A stretch of DNA of 6,855 bases from contig DOWN01000054.1 of NCBI GenBank assembly GCA_003519545.1, positions 1 to 6,855 of the forward strand, given 5' to 3'. Shown one piece after another: positions 6,034 through 6,855 of the stretch. Each line of letters opens with the position of its first letter. Position 1 is the stretch's first letter. The position numbers and the translations under genes were made by a program. Source of the stretch: Bacteroidota bacterium (GTDB lineage: Bacteria > Bacteroidota > Ignavibacteria > Tepidaquicellales > Tepidaquicellaceae). The notes under the pieces were generated by a model. The model saw only the letters and a list, made by a program, of their open reading frames with translations. It had not been told where the DNA came from and ran no database searches.

Positions 6034-6855
6034 ATGAGCAGTTACCAAATAACAGATATCGAAATCAAACAGGGAAGTGTGGATCTTCTGAGAAAGTATG
6101 TCAGAAAACACAACGGACATGTTTTAGGTAAAATTGACCAGGAAATCAACTGGAGCGGTTTACTGAATCCGATTGAAGATTCTGTTAAAAACTCTAATCT
6201 TGACAAGTCTTTCGATTTATTAATGATTGTGAAATCATTAGTATTGAGAGAACTTTACGGTTTAGGTGAGTTTCCGTTTGAACACGAGGTAGCTGATAGA
6301 AAAAGTTTCCAAAAGTTTTTGAATTTAAGTTTTGGTGATGTTGTCCCTACTAACGAATTACTTGATGAATACCATGACTATCTGAAAATGGACGGTAAGT
6401 ATGACACAATGTTCGATAGATTTTTTAAACAATTACTTGATGCAGACTTAATTCCTGAAAACGAATTATTAGTTGATGAAACTGAAGTTAAAATCAGCAC
6501 TGAAACTGTAAAAAATGTTAAAGATGAGACTCCTTTATTAGTTGATGAAGATAAACCAAAAACTCCGGTTTCTGTTGATGATATGATCGCTGAAATTGAA
6601 AACAGAGTTAAAAATTTATACGAGAAAAAATCTCCTGAAGAAAAGAAAATATTAGAAAAAACAGGTTTAGAATTTGAATCTAAAAAATCTGATGTTGAAA
6701 CTTCAAAAATTCAGGATTCAAAAGAATCTTTAGAGAAAAAAACTGCTGATATTTTCAATCAGTTATCTTCTTTAACTCCGGAACCTAAACAGGAAGTAAA
6801 ACCTGTTACCGGTCTTACTGAAGCTCAGCAGAAACTTTCTGAACAGATTCAGCAG
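6034..6855 (+). CDS. DUF772 (transposase N-terminal domain) protein with long charged tail, cut by right edge
   Basis: The frame opens at ATG 6034, 19 bp after the preceding stop, and stays open to the window end (274 residues). Residues 36-140 follow the DUF772 domain found at the N-terminus of IS5/IS1182-type transposases: INWSGLLNPIE, SFDLLMIVKSLVLRELYGLG, ADRKSFQKFLNLSFGD, VPTNELLDEYHDYL, FDRFFKQLLDADLIPEN and LLVDETEVK. The last motif aligns with the VDxT-like segment carrying the first catalytic Asp. After it come more than 120 residues rich in K, E, S, T and P (EIENRVKNLYEKKSPEEKK, then EPKQEVKPV) with no second Asp or Glu motif of a DDE core. The tight spacing places it in the glycosyltransferase operon rather than in a free-standing insertion sequence, and no terminal inverted repeat was seen before it. 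It is probably a domesticated transposase domain. A divergent IS1182-like transposase with a long insert before the rest of its core cannot be excluded, because the 3' end is missing. Confidence 0.65.
   Translation, partial: MSSYQITDIEIKQGSVDLLRKYVRKHNGHVLGKIDQEINWSGLLNPIEDSVKNSNLDKSFDLLMIVKSLVLRELYGLGEFPFEHEVADRKSFQKFLNLSFGDVVPTNELLDEYHDYLKMDGKYDTMFDRFFKQLLDADLIPENELLVDETEVKISTETVKNVKDETPLLVDEDKPKTPVSVDDMIAEIENRVKNLYEKKSPEEKKILEKTGLEFESKKSDVETSKIQDSKESLEKKTADIFNQLSSLTPEPKQEVKPVTGLTEAQQKLSEQIQQ

Overview
The window is AT-rich. Its genes are preceded by A/T-rich spacers with almost no Shine-Dalgarno sequences, and all three complete plus-strand genes end in TAA. With the protein families present, this suggests a member of the Bacteroidota/Chlorobiota/Ignavibacteriota group, with an Ignavibacteria-like genome as the best guess. 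The assignment is an inference; no rRNA or marker gene is present.

Left part, minus strand (1-1029): two genes read leftward, 35 bp apart, and probably form one transcript. The first encodes a small protein with four membrane segments. The second encodes a membrane-anchored YiiX/YebB-type permuted NlpC/P60 (papain-like) cysteine hydrolase that runs off the left edge.

Divergent intergenic region (1030-1643, about 610 bp): no credible gene. It holds a possible promoter for the leftward genes, two perfect dyads, an array of about 12 degenerate purine-rich 18-21 bp tandem units (1209-1440), four 9-10 bp AATTcGTG-like units (1487-1523) and an imperfect hairpin (1545-1575).

Middle (1644-2633, plus): a BtuF-like periplasmic binding lipoprotein, probably for cobalamin (or, less likely, a siderophore). 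It has no recognisable cobalamin riboswitch and no transporter partners in the window.

Right part (2787 to end, plus): three closely spaced genes that look like one operon behind a good sigma-54 (-24/-12) promoter candidate. The first is an outer-membrane TPR plus beta-barrel protein resembling NfrA. The second begins as an NfrB-like family 2 glycosyltransferase, but after the AGTG motif it switches in frame to an acidic linker, a second membrane helix, an N/Q-rich periplasmic linker and a SPOR domain. The third starts with a DUF772 (IS5/IS1182 transposase N-terminal) domain, which gives way to a long charged tail and is cut by the right edge.

In E. coli, NfrA and NfrB belong to a surface-glycan system that serves as the phage N4 receptor. 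The operon here looks like a rearranged version: an outer-membrane partner, a glycosyltransferase half joined to a peptidoglycan-binding SPOR domain, and a transposase-derived cytosolic protein. The glycosyltransferase-SPOR fusion and the DUF772 gene beside it are the most unusual content. The fusion could be real biology, a recombined relic or an assembly artefact.
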